From Steroidobacteraceae bacterium (lineage in GTDB: Bacteria; Pseudomonadota; Gammaproteobacteria; Steroidobacterales; Steroidobacteraceae), in the NCBI GenBank assembly GCA_025927665.1, contig JAICKZ010000186.1, positions 1 through 6,510 on the forward strand: a stretch of DNA of 6,510 nucleotides, in the 5' to 3' direction. Both the position numbers and the translations under genes were made by a program. The notes beneath the pieces were generated by a model. The model was not told the origin of the DNA. It did not search any database and saw only the letters and a program-made list of their open reading frames with translations. Shown one piece after another: positions 6,494 through 6,510 of the stretch (positions are counted from its first letter, which is position 1; each line of letters starts with the position of its first letter).

Positions 6494-6510
6494 GTGATCA
6501 TGAAAAAAGC
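6494..6510 (+). CDS. Possible start of a downstream gene, cut by the window edge
   Basis: An open frame begins with GTG (6494) and ATG (6500), followed by AAA AAA. GAAGTGAG at 6477-6484 is a passable Shine-Dalgarno nine bases before the GTG; the ATG has only GGTG three bases ahead. Only five or six codons are visible, so the product cannot be identified. The 50-55 base distance and shared strand would suit co-transcription with gnd. Confidence 0.25.

Noticed and set aside
1..6510. Search for tRNA, rRNA, CRISPR arrays, insertion sequences, phage or defence genes
   Set aside because: No recognisable signature of any was seen by eye; all long frames are explained by housekeeping or envelope genes.

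Overview
The window looks like ordinary chromosome from a proteobacterium, most likely a gammaproteobacterium with moderate GC. The basis is a HemL that tracks closely, as I remember it, with the Escherichia coli protein, a GT9 heptosyltransferase-like protein, a lipoprotein with a BamC-like N-terminal segment, and Shine-Dalgarno sites of the usual type. The placement is an inference; I cannot name a genus. No tRNA, rRNA, CRISPR array, insertion sequence or phage gene was seen.

Layout. Four genes lie on the minus strand and are read right to left: a lipoprotein gene (4605-5219), glgP for glycogen phosphorylase (1956-4433), hemL for glutamate-1-semialdehyde aminomutase (441-1733), and the first 104 codons of a GT9 glycosyltransferase (1-312, running off the left edge). 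Divergent from these, on the plus strand, is a short-form, probably NAD-preferring 6-phosphogluconate dehydrogenase (5452-6444). A possible start of another gene sits at the right edge.

Spacers. The lipoprotein gene is followed by a convincing intrinsic-terminator-like hairpin (4540-4567), so glgP probably has its own promoter. The 222-base glgP-hemL spacer holds a hairpin with a short T tract and an upstream arm that could pair with it in an alternative way, which looks like an attenuator on paper. The 128-base hemL-GT9 spacer shows no convincing terminator. The 232-base divergent spacer (5220-5451) should hold promoters for both sides; only weak candidates are visible.

Function. glgP releases glucose-1-phosphate from stored glycogen. 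After conversion to glucose-6-phosphate this can enter the oxidative pentose phosphate route, where the 6-phosphogluconate dehydrogenase acts, so these two genes fit a carbon-storage and central-metabolism neighbourhood. hemL supplies 5-aminolevulinate for tetrapyrroles, and the GT9 protein probably acts on cell-surface glycan; neither has an obvious link to the others. I found no sign of an undescribed multi-gene system. The most interesting items are the composite lipoprotein and the attenuator-like glgP-hemL spacer.
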